From Xanthobacter oligotrophicus (lineage in GTDB: Bacteria; Pseudomonadota; Alphaproteobacteria; Rhizobiales; Xanthobacteraceae): DNA of 64,000 nt. Under the pieces are notes generated by a model, which had not been told where the DNA came from, did no database searches, and saw only the letters and a list, made by a program, of their open reading frames with translations. Of the stretch, positions 7,659 to 16,890 are shown in pieces (position 1 is the stretch's first letter; the number at the start of each line of letters is the position of its first letter). A program made the position numbers and the translations under genes. The stretch is from contig NZ_VTTL01000016.1 in the NCBI RefSeq assembly GCF_008364685.1, forward strand, positions 1 to 64,000. Direction: 5' to 3'.

Positions 7659-9101
7659 ATGGGTCGGGATCAGCTCTTCATCGATGGCCGGTGGGTGGAG
7701 GCAGCGTCGGGGACGTTTCTGCCGGTCGTCAATCCGAGCACGGGCGAGACCATCGGCCGGATCGCCGCCGGCGGCGCCGCCGACATCGATCGCGCGGTGA
7801 CGGCGGCCCGCCACGCCTTCGAGACGGTGTGGAGTTCCATGGCGGCGCTGGAGCGCGGGCGCCTGCTCAGCAAGCTCGGCCTGCTCATCCTCGACCGGCT
7901 GGAGGAACTCGCACAGCTTGAAGCCGCCGATACCGGCAAGCCGATGAAGCTGGCGCGCAACGACATCCGGGTAACCGCCCGCTATTTCGAATATTACGGC
8001 GGCGCCGCCGACAAGATCCACGGCGACACCATCCCCTTCCTGCCCGGCTACCAGGTCATCGTGCTGCGCGAGCCGCGCGGCGTCACCGGCCACATCATTC
8101 CGTGGAACTACCCCGCCTCGATGTTCGGCCGCACGCTCGGCGCCGCGCTGGCGGCCGGCAACACCTCGATCCTCAAGCCGGCGGAAGAGGCCTCGCTCTC
8201 CTGCCTGCGCTTCACGGAACTCGCCGAGGAAGTGGGCTTCCCCGCCGGCGTCATCAATGTGGTGACCGGGCTCGGCGAGGAGGCCGGCGCCGCGCTGTCG
8301 AGCCATCCCGGGCTCGACTTCCTGTCCTTCACCGGCTCGCCGGAGGTCGGCACGCTGGTGCAGACCGCCGCCGCGAAGAACCATGTTCCCTGCGTGCTCG
8401 AACTCGGCGGCAAGTCGCCGCAGATCGTCTTCGCCGACGCTGACCAGGAGAAGGCCTGCGAGGTCATCATCGGCGCCATCGTGCAGAATGCCGGGCAGAC
8501 CTGCTCGGCCGGCTCGCGCGTGCTGATCGAGCGCGCCATTTATGAGCCCTTTATGCGGAAACTCGCGGAGCGCATGGCCACGGTCCGCGTGGGCTTTCCC
8601 GAGCAGGATTTCGAATGCGGCCCGGTCATAAACCAGGTGCAGCGCGACCGGGTGATGGGCTTCCTCGAGCGCGCCTTCACCGACAGGGTCGAGGTCGTGG
8701 CGCAGGGCAAGATCCATCCCGAGGCGTCGAAGGCCGGCTATTTCGTGCCGCCGACGCTGTTTGGGCTGGTGCCGCGCGAGCATGAGCTGGCGCGCGAGGA
8801 GGTTTTCGGTCCGGTGCTCGCCGCCCTCCCGTTCGACGACGAGGACGACGTGCTGCGCATCGCCAACGGCACGGATTACGGTCTGATTGCCGGCGTATGG
8901 ACCCGCGACGGCGGGCGCCAGATGCGCATGGCCAAGGGCATCCGCGCCGGCCAGATCTATATCAACGGCTATGGCGCAGGCGGCGGCGTCGAGCTGCCCT
9001 TCGGCGGCTTCCGCAAGAGTGGCCACGGCCGCGAGAAGGGCTTCGAGGCCCTCAAGGAATACACGGTCGCCAAAACCGTGGTCATCGACCACTCAAGCTG
9101 A
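7659..9101 (+). CDS. NAD(P)-dependent aldehyde dehydrogenase
   Basis: A 480-aa aldehyde dehydrogenase that oxidises an aldehyde to the carboxylate. Catalytic residues are present: Asn150 in PWNYP, Glu248 in LELGGKSP and the nucleophile Cys282 in NAGQTCSAGSR. Length is typical. The ATG at 7659 is preferred because GGGAGG (7647-7652) lies 6 bp upstream; an ATG at 7653 abuts it. It is the first gene of a plus-strand operon with a TRAP transporter, an alcohol dehydrogenase, a CoA-transferase and a CitE lyase, so it probably follows the alcohol dehydrogenase in oxidising an imported hydroxy compound. The substrate cannot be read from the sequence. Confidence 0.9.
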   Translation: MGRDQLFIDGRWVEAASGTFLPVVNPSTGETIGRIAAGGAADIDRAVTAARHAFETVWSSMAALERGRLLSKLGLLILDRLEELAQLEAADTGKPMKLARNDIRVTARYFEYYGGAADKIHGDTIPFLPGYQVIVLREPRGVTGHIIPWNYPASMFGRTLGAALAAGNTSILKPAEEASLSCLRFTELAEEVGFPAGVINVVTGLGEEAGAALSSHPGLDFLSFTGSPEVGTLVQTAAAKNHVPCVLELGGKSPQIVFADADQEKACEVIIGAIVQNAGQTCSAGSRVLIERAIYEPFMRKLAERMATVRVGFPEQDFECGPVINQVQRDRVMGFLERAFTDRVEVVAQGKIHPEASKAGYFVPPTLFGLVPREHELAREEVFGPVLAALPFDDEDDVLRIANGTDYGLIAGVWTRDGGRQMRMAKGIRAGQIYINGYGAGGGVELPFGGFRKSGHGREKGFEALKEYTVAKTVVIDHSS

Positions 9102-9152
9102 CGCAAAGTCGGCACCGACAACAAAAACAAATTCATCTCTAGGGAGAAAATC

Positions 9153-10157
9153 ATGAAGAACTTCATCGTGGCGGCTCTGGCCGCCGTGACGCTGGCTGCC
9201 CTGCCGCAGGTGGCGTCGGCCGAAAAGGCCCGCCTCGGGCACGTCTTCGCCCAGGGCAATGCGGCGGACGAGGCGAGCCAGATCTTCGCCCGCCTGGTCA
9301 AGGAGCGCACCGACGGTAAGATCGACATCACCGTCTTCCCCAACAGCCAGCTCGGCGGTGACGAGGCGCTGGGGCGCGATCTCAGCCGCGGCGCGGTCGA
9401 GTTCGCCTTCCTGAACATCGGCTCGCTGACCGGCCTCGATCCGCTGCTCGACATCCACTATCTGCCCTACATCGCCACCGACTACGCGCAGGTCGACAAG
9501 ATCTTCTACAACCCGCAGGGCATCCTCCAGCGCACGCTCTCCGACACGCTGGCCAAGCACAACATGGTCGCGCTCGCCTATTTCGAGCTGGATTTCCGCG
9601 CGGTGACCAACTCCAACCGCCCGGTGAACAATGCCGAGGACCTCAAGGGCCTCAAGCTGCGCGTGCCGGGCTCGGCCTCCATCCGCTCCTTCTTCGAGGC
9701 GGCGGGCGCGCAGACCGTGACCATGCCGATGCCGAACCTGTTCGTGGCGCTCCAGCAGGGAACGGTGGACGGCCAGGATAACGGCGCCAGCATCACCTAT
9801 AATTCGCGCCTGTTCGAAGCCCAGAAATACATGACCCTGACCAATCATGTGTACGCCATGGGCGCGATCACGGTCAGCAAGCGCTTCTGGGACGGGCTCG
9901 ACGAGGCCCAGCGCAAGATCGTGACTGAAGCCGCGCAGGAAGCCGCGCGCGAGGGCATCGCCCGCAATCGCGCCGCCACCAGCGCCTTCCTCGACAAGAT
10001 CAAGGCCGGCGGCGTCGCCGTCATCACCCCCACGCCGGAAGCGATGGCGGAATTCGCCAAGATCGGCCAGATCGGCTGGGAGAAGCTGACGCCGATCTAT
10101 GGCGCGGAGCGCATCGCCGAGCTGAAGAAGGAAATCGCCGCGGCTCGGGGCGAGTGA
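9153..10157 (+). CDS. dctP: TRAP transporter solute-binding protein DctP
   Basis: A 334-aa periplasmic binding protein. A Sec signal peptide (residues 1-23, ending near ASA) precedes the mature protein. The family signature segments are visible: an Arg-containing LKLRVPGSASIRSFFEAAGA, then MPNLFVALQQGTVDGQDN, which shape the carboxylate-binding site in TRAP receptors. It delivers an organic acid to the DctQM membrane pair encoded next. A GGGAG ribosome site precedes the ATG. By context the ligand should feed the CoA-transferase/CitE pathway downstream, for example a C4-C6 hydroxy or dicarboxylic acid; that is inference. Confidence 0.92.
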   Translation: MKNFIVAALAAVTLAALPQVASAEKARLGHVFAQGNAADEASQIFARLVKERTDGKIDITVFPNSQLGGDEALGRDLSRGAVEFAFLNIGSLTGLDPLLDIHYLPYIATDYAQVDKIFYNPQGILQRTLSDTLAKHNMVALAYFELDFRAVTNSNRPVNNAEDLKGLKLRVPGSASIRSFFEAAGAQTVTMPMPNLFVALQQGTVDGQDNGASITYNSRLFEAQKYMTLTNHVYAMGAITVSKRFWDGLDEAQRKIVTEAAQEAAREGIARNRAATSAFLDKIKAGGVAVITPTPEAMAEFAKIGQIGWEKLTPIYGAERIAELKKEIAAARGE

Positions 10158-10161
10158 GGCC

Positions 10162-10743
10162 ATGGCCCGCGACGGGACGGCCGCCATGAGCGGTCACGAA
10201 CCGGCCTCCGCCGAGGCCGCGCCCCGGCGGTACGCGGTGCTCGACGCGCTGATGCGTGTCGAGCGGGTGCTGGCCCGGATGGAGAATGCCGTCGTCATCA
10301 CGGCGATGGTCGTCGCCATCCTTGCCGTGGGTGCGTCGGTGGCGATCCGCACCTTCGACCTGCCCTTCTCCGACACCGGGGAATGGGCGATGGTGGCGAT
10401 GTCGCCGCTCACCTTCATCGGCGCGGCGCTGTGCAGCCATCTGCACAAGCACCTCACCGCCGACATCGTCGAGATGCTGCCGCCGGGCCCGCTGCACCGC
10501 GGCCTCGACGCCATCGCCGCCGTGCTGTGCCTGGTGTTCGGCCTGTTCTTCATCGCCCTGGCCTGGGACCTGTTCGACTACGCCCGCTCCTCCGGCGAGA
10601 CGTTGATCGACCTCGGCACTCCCGTCGCCATTCCCGCCGGCTTCATGCTCGCCGGCGCCGCCCTGATGACCTTCCACTCGGCGCTCGACATCTGGCGGGC
10701 GCTGGTGGGACGCGAGCCGGGAGGGTTCAACCCGTGGCACTGA
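10162..10743 (+). CDS. dctQ: TRAP transporter small permease DctQ
   Basis: A 193-aa inner-membrane protein with four hydrophobic segments (about 36-56, 72-93, 109-132 and 149-170), the normal DctQ build. It forms the membrane complex with DctM. The start at 10162 follows the dctP stop by 4 bp; a start at 10186 would give 185 aa. Its 3' end overlaps dctM by 10 bp, which suggests translational coupling. Confidence 0.9.
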   Translation: MARDGTAAMSGHEPASAEAAPRRYAVLDALMRVERVLARMENAVVITAMVVAILAVGASVAIRTFDLPFSDTGEWAMVAMSPLTFIGAALCSHLHKHLTADIVEMLPPGPLHRGLDAIAAVLCLVFGLFFIALAWDLFDYARSSGETLIDLGTPVAIPAGFMLAGAALMTFHSALDIWRALVGREPGGFNPWH

Positions 10744-12017
10744 CCTTCGGCCTCATGGCCCTGTTCCTGGTGCTCGGCGCGCCGCTCGCCGTCACCTTCG
10801 GACTTGTCATCTTCCTGCAGATGGGCAGCTACGGCCTGTCCATCGCCGGGCTGAGCAACATTCCCTATGAGGAAATCTCCAGCTACCCGCTGGTGGCGAT
10901 CCCGCTCTTCATGCTCACCGGCGAGCTGATGAACCGCAGCGGCATGGCGGCGGAACTGATCGCGCTCGCCGACCTGCTGCTGCGCCGCATCCGCGCCGCC
11001 TTCGGCTACATCACCGTCGCGGCCTCGGCGATGATGGGGGCCATCACCGGCTCCTCCGTCGCCACCGTCGCGGCGGTCGGCGGCATCGTCTCGCCGGAAA
11101 TGATCAAGCGCGGCTATCCCAAGGGCTATGTCGCCTCGCTCACCGCCTCCGCCGGGCTGCTCGGCGTGCTGGTGCCGCCCTCCATCCCGCTGATCCTCTA
11201 TGGCGCGACGGTCGGCGTCTCGATCTCCCAGCTCTTCATCGCCACCATGGTCCCGGCGCTGCTGATGGGCGCGCTGTTCCTGTTCGTGCACAACCGCCTG
11301 TCGCGCAAGGTCCTGCGCGGCGGCGTCGAGGGACGCCCCGAAACCGACGGGGTGCTCGATCCCCGCAAATCGCCGGCCCGGGTCGTGTTCGACGCCACCT
11401 CGGCACTGCTGCTGCCAGTGGTCATCCTCGGCGGCATCTATGGGGGGATCATGACCCCTACGGAGGCCGCCGCCATCGGCTGCCTCTACGCGATCGGCGT
11501 CTCGGTCGGGCGCCGGCTGATCAGCCGGGAGGGCTTCACCCGCTCCTTCCGCGCGGCTGCGATCACAGGCTCGGGCATCCTCATCATCATCGCCATGACC
11601 GGCATCTTCAACCGCGCCATGGTGCTGAACCAGGTGCCGCAGGACATCGCCATCTGGGTCGCGACCTATATCGAGAGCCCGGTCGCCTTCCTGCTGATGG
11701 TCAATGTGGTGCTGCTTCTGGTCGGCACCTTCATGGAGACCAACGCCTCCATCCTGCTGATGGGGCCGCTGCTGGCACCGGCCGCCGAACGCTTCGGCAT
11801 CGATCCGGTGCATTTCGGCATCGTCCTCGCCACCAATCTGGAAATCGGCCTGCTCACCCCGCCCATGGCCGCCAATCTCTATGTCGCCGCCCGCGCCGCC
11901 AATGCCCGGCTGGCCGACATGATGCCCTATCTCGGCTGGTTCTTCGGCGCGGCGCTGCTGGGCCAGGCGATCATCACCTTCGTCCCGTTTGCCACGCTGT
12001 GGTTCCGCTACCTCTAG
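10734..12017 (+). CDS. dctM: TRAP transporter large permease DctM
   Basis: A 427-aa protein with about 12 hydrophobic segments and the DctM-type sequence TGSSVATVAAVGGIVSPEM, the conserved helix-loop around the sodium/substrate path. I place the start at GTG 10734 (reading VALTFGLMALFLVLG), inside the end of dctQ; the open frame continues farther upstream but that part is a shadow of dctQ. It uses the ion gradient to move the ligand brought by DctP. Complete with the two preceding genes. Confidence 0.92.
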   Translation: MALTFGLMALFLVLGAPLAVTFGLVIFLQMGSYGLSIAGLSNIPYEEISSYPLVAIPLFMLTGELMNRSGMAAELIALADLLLRRIRAAFGYITVAASAMMGAITGSSVATVAAVGGIVSPEMIKRGYPKGYVASLTASAGLLGVLVPPSIPLILYGATVGVSISQLFIATMVPALLMGALFLFVHNRLSRKVLRGGVEGRPETDGVLDPRKSPARVVFDATSALLLPVVILGGIYGGIMTPTEAAAIGCLYAIGVSVGRRLISREGFTRSFRAAAITGSGILIIIAMTGIFNRAMVLNQVPQDIAIWVATYIESPVAFLLMVNVVLLLVGTFMETNASILLMGPLLAPAAERFGIDPVHFGIVLATNLEIGLLTPPMAANLYVAARAANARLADMMPYLGWFFGAALLGQAIITFVPFATLWFRYL

Positions 12018-12030
12018 CCTCGTGTGACTC

Positions 12031-13170
12031 ATGCCCTTGTCCGGTGACACAACCGACCTCGCCACGCTTCCTGAATTCTCCCGCGCCGCGGTCGTCCGGC
12101 GGTTCGGCGAGCCGGTGAAGATCGAATGCGTGCCCGTCCCTACGGCCCCGGAACCGGGCGCGCTGATCGTGCGCACCACCGCCTGCTCGATCTGCGGCAC
12201 CGACGTGCACCTCTCGCGCGGCAACCTCTCGCTCGCCGTCGACCTGCCGATCATCCTCGGCCATGAGATGGTGGGGCGCGTGGTTGCCATCGGCGCGGGA
12301 GCGGAGCGCGACAGCGTCGGCCAGAAGCTCGCCATCGGCGACCGCATCCTGTGGACCCACACCGCTTGCGGCAAGTGCTTCTTCTGCACCGTCGCCCGCC
12401 AGCCGACGCTGTGCGAGAACCGCCGCGCCTATATGTACGAGAACATCGAGAAGCCGCCCTATCTGCTCGGCGGCTTTTCGGAATACGGCTATGTCCTGCC
12501 GGAATCCGGCCGCGTGCGGGTGCCGGATAATCTCGACGACGGCGTCGCCAGCCTGTGCAGCTGCGCCTTCCGCTCGGTGATGAACGCCTTCGACAATCTC
12601 GGCCCCATCGACCCGTCCGAGCATGTCGCGATCCAGGGCGCGGGTCCGCTCGGCATATTAGCCGCGGCTGTCGCCCGCGTCGCCGGCGCGCGCACGGTCA
12701 GCGTCATCGGCGCGCCGGAAGCCCGCCTCACCCTCGCCCGCGATTTCGGCGCCACCCACACCTTCACCATCGAAGGCACCACCCATGACGAGCGGGTGGC
12801 GGGACTGCGCGCGCTCACCGACGGGCGCGGGCCTGATATCGTGATGGAGTTCACCGGCTTTCCCGACGCCTTCGGGCAGGGGCTGGACATCGTGCGCAAG
12901 GGCGGGCGCTACCTCACCGTCGGCCAGCTCGGCACCGGCACGACCACCTTCAGCCCCTCCACCATCGTGAAGAAGAACATCCGCGTGCTCGGCTCCTTCT
13001 CGGGCGATGTGAAGTCCTACTGGAAAGCGCTGCAATTCGCCTCCGCCCATATCGACCACATCCCCTTCGGCAAGATGATTACCGGCCGCTACACGCTCGA
13101 CGAGGTGAACGTGGCGCTCGAGCGCATGCATCGGCTCGAAGAGATTAAGCCGCTCATCGTGATGGCGTGA
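12031..13170 (+). CDS. Zinc-dependent alcohol dehydrogenase (MDR family)
   Basis: A 379-aa medium-chain dehydrogenase. Catalytic zinc ligands are in CSICGTDVH and GHEMVG; structural-zinc cysteines fall in CGKCFFCTVARQPTLC. The Rossmann loop GAGPLG binds the nucleotide. It starts 13 bp after dctM and runs into the CoA-transferase gene 10 bp later, so it is co-transcribed. It likely oxidises an imported hydroxy compound, with the operon's aldehyde dehydrogenase taking the next step. Members of this branch include threonine- and polyol-dehydrogenase-like enzymes; specificity is not determinable here. Confidence 0.88.
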   Translation: MPLSGDTTDLATLPEFSRAAVVRRFGEPVKIECVPVPTAPEPGALIVRTTACSICGTDVHLSRGNLSLAVDLPIILGHEMVGRVVAIGAGAERDSVGQKLAIGDRILWTHTACGKCFFCTVARQPTLCENRRAYMYENIEKPPYLLGGFSEYGYVLPESGRVRVPDNLDDGVASLCSCAFRSVMNAFDNLGPIDPSEHVAIQGAGPLGILAAAVARVAGARTVSVIGAPEARLTLARDFGATHTFTIEGTTHDERVAGLRALTDGRGPDIVMEFTGFPDAFGQGLDIVRKGGRYLTVGQLGTGTTTFSPSTIVKKNIRVLGSFSGDVKSYWKALQFASAHIDHIPFGKMITGRYTLDEVNVALERMHRLEEIKPLIVMA

Positions 13171-13180
13171 GGAGGGGGTG

Positions 13181-14386
13181 ATGGCACACACGCATCCCTT
13201 CACCCCCGACCGGCGCGGCCCGCTCGACGGCGTGCGCATCGTCGACATGTCCCGGCTGGTCGCCGGCAACATGACCACGCACGTCCTCGCCGACTATGGT
13301 GCGGACGTCATCAAGATCGAGCGGCCCGGCAAGGGCGACGACCTGCGCAACTGGCGGGTCGACGGCGTCGAGGTGTTCTGGAAGGTCTATGCCCGCAATA
13401 AGCGCAGCATGGCGCTCGACATCCACGACGCGGAAGGCCGCGAGGTGCTGCTGCGCCTCATCGACACCGCGCAGGTGCTGGTCGAGAACTTCGTGCCCGG
13501 CACGCTGGAGCGATGGGGCATCGGCCCGGAGGCGCTGCACGCCCGCAATCCCGGCCTCGTCATCCTGCGGGTCTCCGGCTGGGGACAGACCGGGCCGTGG
13601 CGCCTGCGGCCGGGCTTTGGCACGCTGGTCGAGGCGATGTCGGGCTGGGCCTTCATGAACGGCCATGCCGACAAGCCGCCCACCCTGCCGCCGCTGGCGC
13701 TGGCCGACATGATCGCCGGCCTCTACGGCTCCGCCGCCATCCTCGCCGCGCTGCGCTCGGTCGAGCAGGGCGGCGGCAAGGGACAGGTGATCGACCTGTC
13801 GCTGTTCGAGCCGATCCACGCCATGATCGGCGCCGAGGCCGCGCAGATCCGCCTCACCGGCGCGCCGACCCCGCGCGCGGGCAACCAGTCGTCCCACACC
13901 GCGCCGCGCAATGTTTACCAGTGCTCGGACGACGCCTATGTCGCCATGTCCGGCTCGATGCAGTCCATGGCGGAGCGCATCTTCGAGACCATCGGCCATC
14001 CCGAGCTGAAGGCGGACCCGCGCTTCGTCGACAATGCCGCCCGCGTCGCCAACCGCGATGCGCTCGACGCCATCATCGCCGCCTTCATCGCGACGCGGAC
14101 CCAGGCCGAAAATCTCGCTCTGTTCGAGGCCGCCGGCGTCACGGTGGGGCCGGTCTGCTCGGTCGCCGACCTGCTCGAACACCCCTATGTGCTCGGCCGC
14201 GAGGCCATCGTCGAGGTCGCGGACCGCGATCTCGGCTCGCTGCCGATGCACAACATCATTCCCCGCTTCTCCGCCACGCCGGGCGCCTTCCGCCGGCCGG
14301 CCCCCGATATCGGCGAGCACAATGAGGAAATCCGGCGCGAGCTGGGCCTCGGTGCCCGTCCCAAGGCTGTCGAGGTCTCTTCATGA
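13181..14386 (+). CDS. Family III CoA-transferase (CaiB/BaiF)
   Basis: A 401-aa family III CoA-transferase. N-terminal features are typical: PLDGVRIVDMSRLVAGN, then ADVIKIERPGKGDDLRNW, and a catalytic Asp in the segment LADMIAGLYGS. It moves CoA between acyl-CoA and a free acid, activating a carboxylic acid. GGAGGGG lies just upstream of the ATG at 13181 (a GTG at 13178 is in frame). The stop overlaps the start of the CitE gene (ATGA), a tight pair seen in citramalate/malyl-CoA-type pathways: the transferase makes the CoA ester that the lyase then splits. Confidence 0.9.
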   Translation: MAHTHPFTPDRRGPLDGVRIVDMSRLVAGNMTTHVLADYGADVIKIERPGKGDDLRNWRVDGVEVFWKVYARNKRSMALDIHDAEGREVLLRLIDTAQVLVENFVPGTLERWGIGPEALHARNPGLVILRVSGWGQTGPWRLRPGFGTLVEAMSGWAFMNGHADKPPTLPPLALADMIAGLYGSAAILAALRSVEQGGGKGQVIDLSLFEPIHAMIGAEAAQIRLTGAPTPRAGNQSSHTAPRNVYQCSDDAYVAMSGSMQSMAERIFETIGHPELKADPRFVDNAARVANRDALDAIIAAFIATRTQAENLALFEAAGVTVGPVCSVADLLEHPYVLGREAIVEVADRDLGSLPMHNIIPRFSATPGAFRRPAPDIGEHNEEIRRELGLGARPKAVEVSS

Positions 14387-15291
14387 ATGCCCCCGCCTGG
14401 CGCTCCATGCTGTTCGTTCCCGTGCTCAATGAGCGCTTCCTCGCCCGTGCCGCCGAGCGCGGCGCCGACGCGATCCAGCTCGACCTCGAGGACGCCATCC
14501 CCCCAAGCCAGAAGGAAGAGGCCCGAAGCGCCGTTCCCGCCGCCGCCGCGCGCCTTGCGCGGCAGGGGCTGGACGTGGTCGTGCGCATCAACCGCCCCTG
14601 GCGGCAGGCGCTGGCCGATATTGAGGCCTCGGTCGGGCCGGATGTGTGCTGCCTGACCCTGCCCAAGGTGCCCGACGCCTCGCATGTGCGCACCATCGCC
14701 GAGATCCTCGACGAGCTGGAGCGCGAGCGCGGACTGCCCGTGGGCCATACGCGCCTCGTCGTCATGATCGAGACGGCGGAGGGGCTGCTCAACATGGCCG
14801 CGATCGCCGCCGCCCATCCCCGCATCGCCGGCCTGATCGTCGGTGCCGAGGACCTCGCTTTGTCGCTCGGCGCCGCGCCAACCTATGACACGCTGTACAT
14901 CCACAACGCCCAGGCGGTGGTGGCCGCGCGCGCGGCCGGCATCCACCCCATCGGCTTCGTCGGCACGGTGGCCGATTATGCCGATACCGAGAAGTTCCGG
15001 CGCACCATCACCCAGGCACGCGAAATGGGCTTCACCGGCGGCTTCTGCATCCATCCGAGCCAGGTGCCGATCATGAACGAGGTGTTTGCGCCCTCGCCGG
15101 CGGAAGTGGACTGGGCCCGCGGCGCGCTGGAGGTGTTCGACGAGGCGCTCGCCAAGGGGCTCGGCGCCGTGACCTATCGCGGCGCCATGCTCGACCTGCC
15201 GGTGGCCGATCGCGCCCGCGCCATCCTTGCCCGCAGCGACGCGGTGGCGCAGATGAGGGCGAACAGGGCGGAGGTCGCCCTGCAGGCCTGA
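14383..15291 (+). CDS. CitE/HpcH-HpaI family beta-hydroxyacyl-CoA lyase
   Basis: A 302-aa CitE-type lyase (TIM barrel). The core is conserved: RSMLFVPVLNERFLARA, DAIQLDLEDAIPPSQK with the metal-binding Glu/Asp, VVVRIN with the CoA-contacting Arg, VVMIETAEG, and GAEDLA. Such stand-alone proteins cleave malyl-CoA, beta-methylmalyl-CoA or citramalyl-CoA to acetyl-CoA (or propionyl-CoA) plus a 2-oxo acid. Paired by overlap with the CoA-transferase. A second CitE gene lies at 53196 in a different module. Confidence 0.88.
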   Translation: MNAPAWRSMLFVPVLNERFLARAAERGADAIQLDLEDAIPPSQKEEARSAVPAAAARLARQGLDVVVRINRPWRQALADIEASVGPDVCCLTLPKVPDASHVRTIAEILDELERERGLPVGHTRLVVMIETAEGLLNMAAIAAAHPRIAGLIVGAEDLALSLGAAPTYDTLYIHNAQAVVAARAAGIHPIGFVGTVADYADTEKFRRTITQAREMGFTGGFCIHPSQVPIMNEVFAPSPAEVDWARGALEVFDEALAKGLGAVTYRGAMLDLPVADRARAILARSDAVAQMRANRAEVALQA

Positions 15292-15298
15292 CGGTGCC

Positions 15299-16276
15299 AT
15301 GGACCTACGCGATCTCCGGGTCTTCGTGACCATTGCCGAAACCGGCTCGCTCGCTGCGGCCGGCAAGGTGCTGCATATGAGCTCGCCCTCGCTTAGCGCG
15401 CGGCTGAAGGACCTTGAGGACGAGCTGGGCACCGTGCTGTTCGAGCGCTGGGCGCGCGGGCTGATGCCGACCGAGCAGGGCCGTGAGTTCCAGACCCACG
15501 CCTATGCTATCCTGAAGCAGGCGGAGGATGCCAAGGCCAGCATGCTCAGCCGCGACAAGCCGCCAATCGGCACGGTCCGGTTCGGCGTACCCGGCTCGCT
15601 GGTCGGGCTCCTAACGGTGCGGCTGATCGAATCCTGCCTAGATCGCCTGCCCCAGGTGCGGCTGCGGGTCGTGGAGAGTATGTCGGGCTACATCGCCAAT
15701 TGGCTGCGCGAAGGCACGCTGGACGCGGCGATCATCTTCGGCGGTGGCGCTGCTAATGACCGGAGCGCCTCGCTGCAGGCGATCGCCGAAGAGGACCTTT
15801 ATATCGGCACCTATGATGTGCCGTCCATTGCCCCGTATCTGACCGACAAGGGCGAGATTCGGATGCGCGATGTCCGACATCTGCGTCTCGTCATGCCAGG
15901 TCCGGAGCATGGGCTTCGGCTTCTGGTTGAGGCCACGGCGCGACGCCATTCCGTGCCGCTCAACGTGGTGATGGAAGTCGATGCATCGCCACAGATCTTC
16001 GCGCTCATCCGTCGCGGGCATGGCGCCACGATCTGCTCGCTGGCGGCCCGGCATCCCGGTTCGATGGTGAGTTCGGCGGATAACGGGCAACTCCACACCT
16101 TCCGGGTCGTCGAACCCGGCTTCAGGCGCACCGTGTATCTTGCCACGCCCCTCAACCGCCCCTCGTCGCGCGCCACCCTCGCCGTAGCCCAGCTGGCGGT
16201 GGAAACACTCTTGGCGTCCGCCGCATCCGACGAATGGAAAGCCCGGCGCATACCGAACGGCGCTTCAGGCTTTTAG
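15299..16276 (+). CDS. LysR-type transcriptional regulator
   Basis: A 325-aa LysR protein. The N-terminal winged HTH reads TGSLAAAGKVLHMSSPSLSA and LGTVLFERWARGLMPTEQG; the rest is a periplasmic-binding-like effector domain. It begins 7 bp after the CitE stop and is last in the operon, so it is probably co-transcribed with the genes it controls, unlike the more usual divergent arrangement. Effector unknown, likely the transported acid or its CoA ester. Confidence 0.9.
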   Translation: MDLRDLRVFVTIAETGSLAAAGKVLHMSSPSLSARLKDLEDELGTVLFERWARGLMPTEQGREFQTHAYAILKQAEDAKASMLSRDKPPIGTVRFGVPGSLVGLLTVRLIESCLDRLPQVRLRVVESMSGYIANWLREGTLDAAIIFGGGAANDRSASLQAIAEEDLYIGTYDVPSIAPYLTDKGEIRMRDVRHLRLVMPGPEHGLRLLVEATARRHSVPLNVVMEVDASPQIFALIRRGHGATICSLAARHPGSMVSSADNGQLHTFRVVEPGFRRTVYLATPLNRPSSRATLAVAQLAVETLLASAASDEWKARRIPNGASGF

Positions 16277-16349
16277 AGCAGCCCTGGGAAGACACTTATG
16301 TGTTGGGCCGCCGAGAGGCTTTGCCTCTTCTCCGCCCTTATGCAGGTCG

Positions 16350-16759
16350 TTGCACTTGGGGCAGGCGACCGCAATTGACGGCGGCACCCTGGAGATCCAC
16401 GCTGAGCGTATCCGCCTGCACGGGATCGATGCGCCAGAGAGTAGCCAAGTCTGCCAGCGAGCCAACGGCACGGAGTACCGCTGTGGCCAGGTCGCAGCTC
16501 TCGCCCTGGCAGATTGGCTCGCCCGCGCGGCGGTCTCCTGCCGACAGACAGACGTTGACCGATGGAAGCGGGCGATAGCAGTCTGCACCGCTCGCGGGGA
16601 GGACGTGGCGCATGGCTCGTCACGTCTGGGCACGCGCTAGCCTTCAGGCGTTACAGTCTCGAGTATGTCGCGGATGAAGGGGCCGCGAGAGTGGCGGGGC
16701 GCGGCGTCTGGCAGGGCCGTTTTGTGATGCCTTGGGAATGGCGCCAGGGGGCGCGTTAG
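16350..16759 (+). pseudogene. Frameshifted thermonuclease-like (SNase) gene
   Basis: Frame one carries LEIHAERIRLHGIDAPESSQ, the metal-binding and catalytic start of the staphylococcal nuclease fold, and runs to CTARGEDVA; the rest of the fold (SGHALAFRRYSLEYVADEGA to a C-terminal MPWEWRQGAR) is in another frame after a one-base loss near 16609. The signal peptide normally found in this family is also missing: the frame begins at TTG with no hydrophobic segment. Two defects make a real pseudogene more likely than a single sequencing error. It sits at the end of the LysR operon, with the small membrane protein gene immediately after it. Confidence 0.6.
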
Positions 16760-16761
16760 CA

Positions 16762-16890
16762 ATGCCGAGCGGATACGAGAATTCCGACGACTATGGTGGT
16801 CCCGAACCGGGGTGGAGCGGCATGCGGGCTGTTGTCCTGCTGGTAGCCCTCATAGTGGTTGCCGCTTTCGTGGTGCGTCAGTGGCAATGA
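16762..16890 (+). CDS. 42-aa single-pass membrane protein
   Basis: A tiny ORF of 42 codons. It has a charged/Gly-Pro-rich head and one transmembrane segment (AVVLLVALIVVAAFVV) ending VRQWQ. The ATG lies 2 bp after the stop of the broken nuclease gene, so the two were probably co-transcribed. Clean hydrophobic segment and position support a real gene; function unknown. Confidence 0.5.
   Translation: MPSGYENSDDYGGPEPGWSGMRAVVLLVALIVVAAFVVRQWQ

Noticed and set aside
7596-9092. 498-aa minus-strand ORF
   Set aside because: Exact antisense of the aldehyde dehydrogenase; high-GC codon bias leaves the opposite frame open. Composition is Ala/Gly/Arg/His-rich without motifs.
10383-10733. N-terminal extension of DctM (frame open from 10383)
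   Set aside because: Sequence is the out-of-frame shadow of dctQ; the GTG at 10734 gives the normal DctM N-terminus.
10578-12389. 603-aa minus-strand ORF
   Set aside because: Antisense shadow of dctQ, dctM and the alcohol dehydrogenase; no domain signal.
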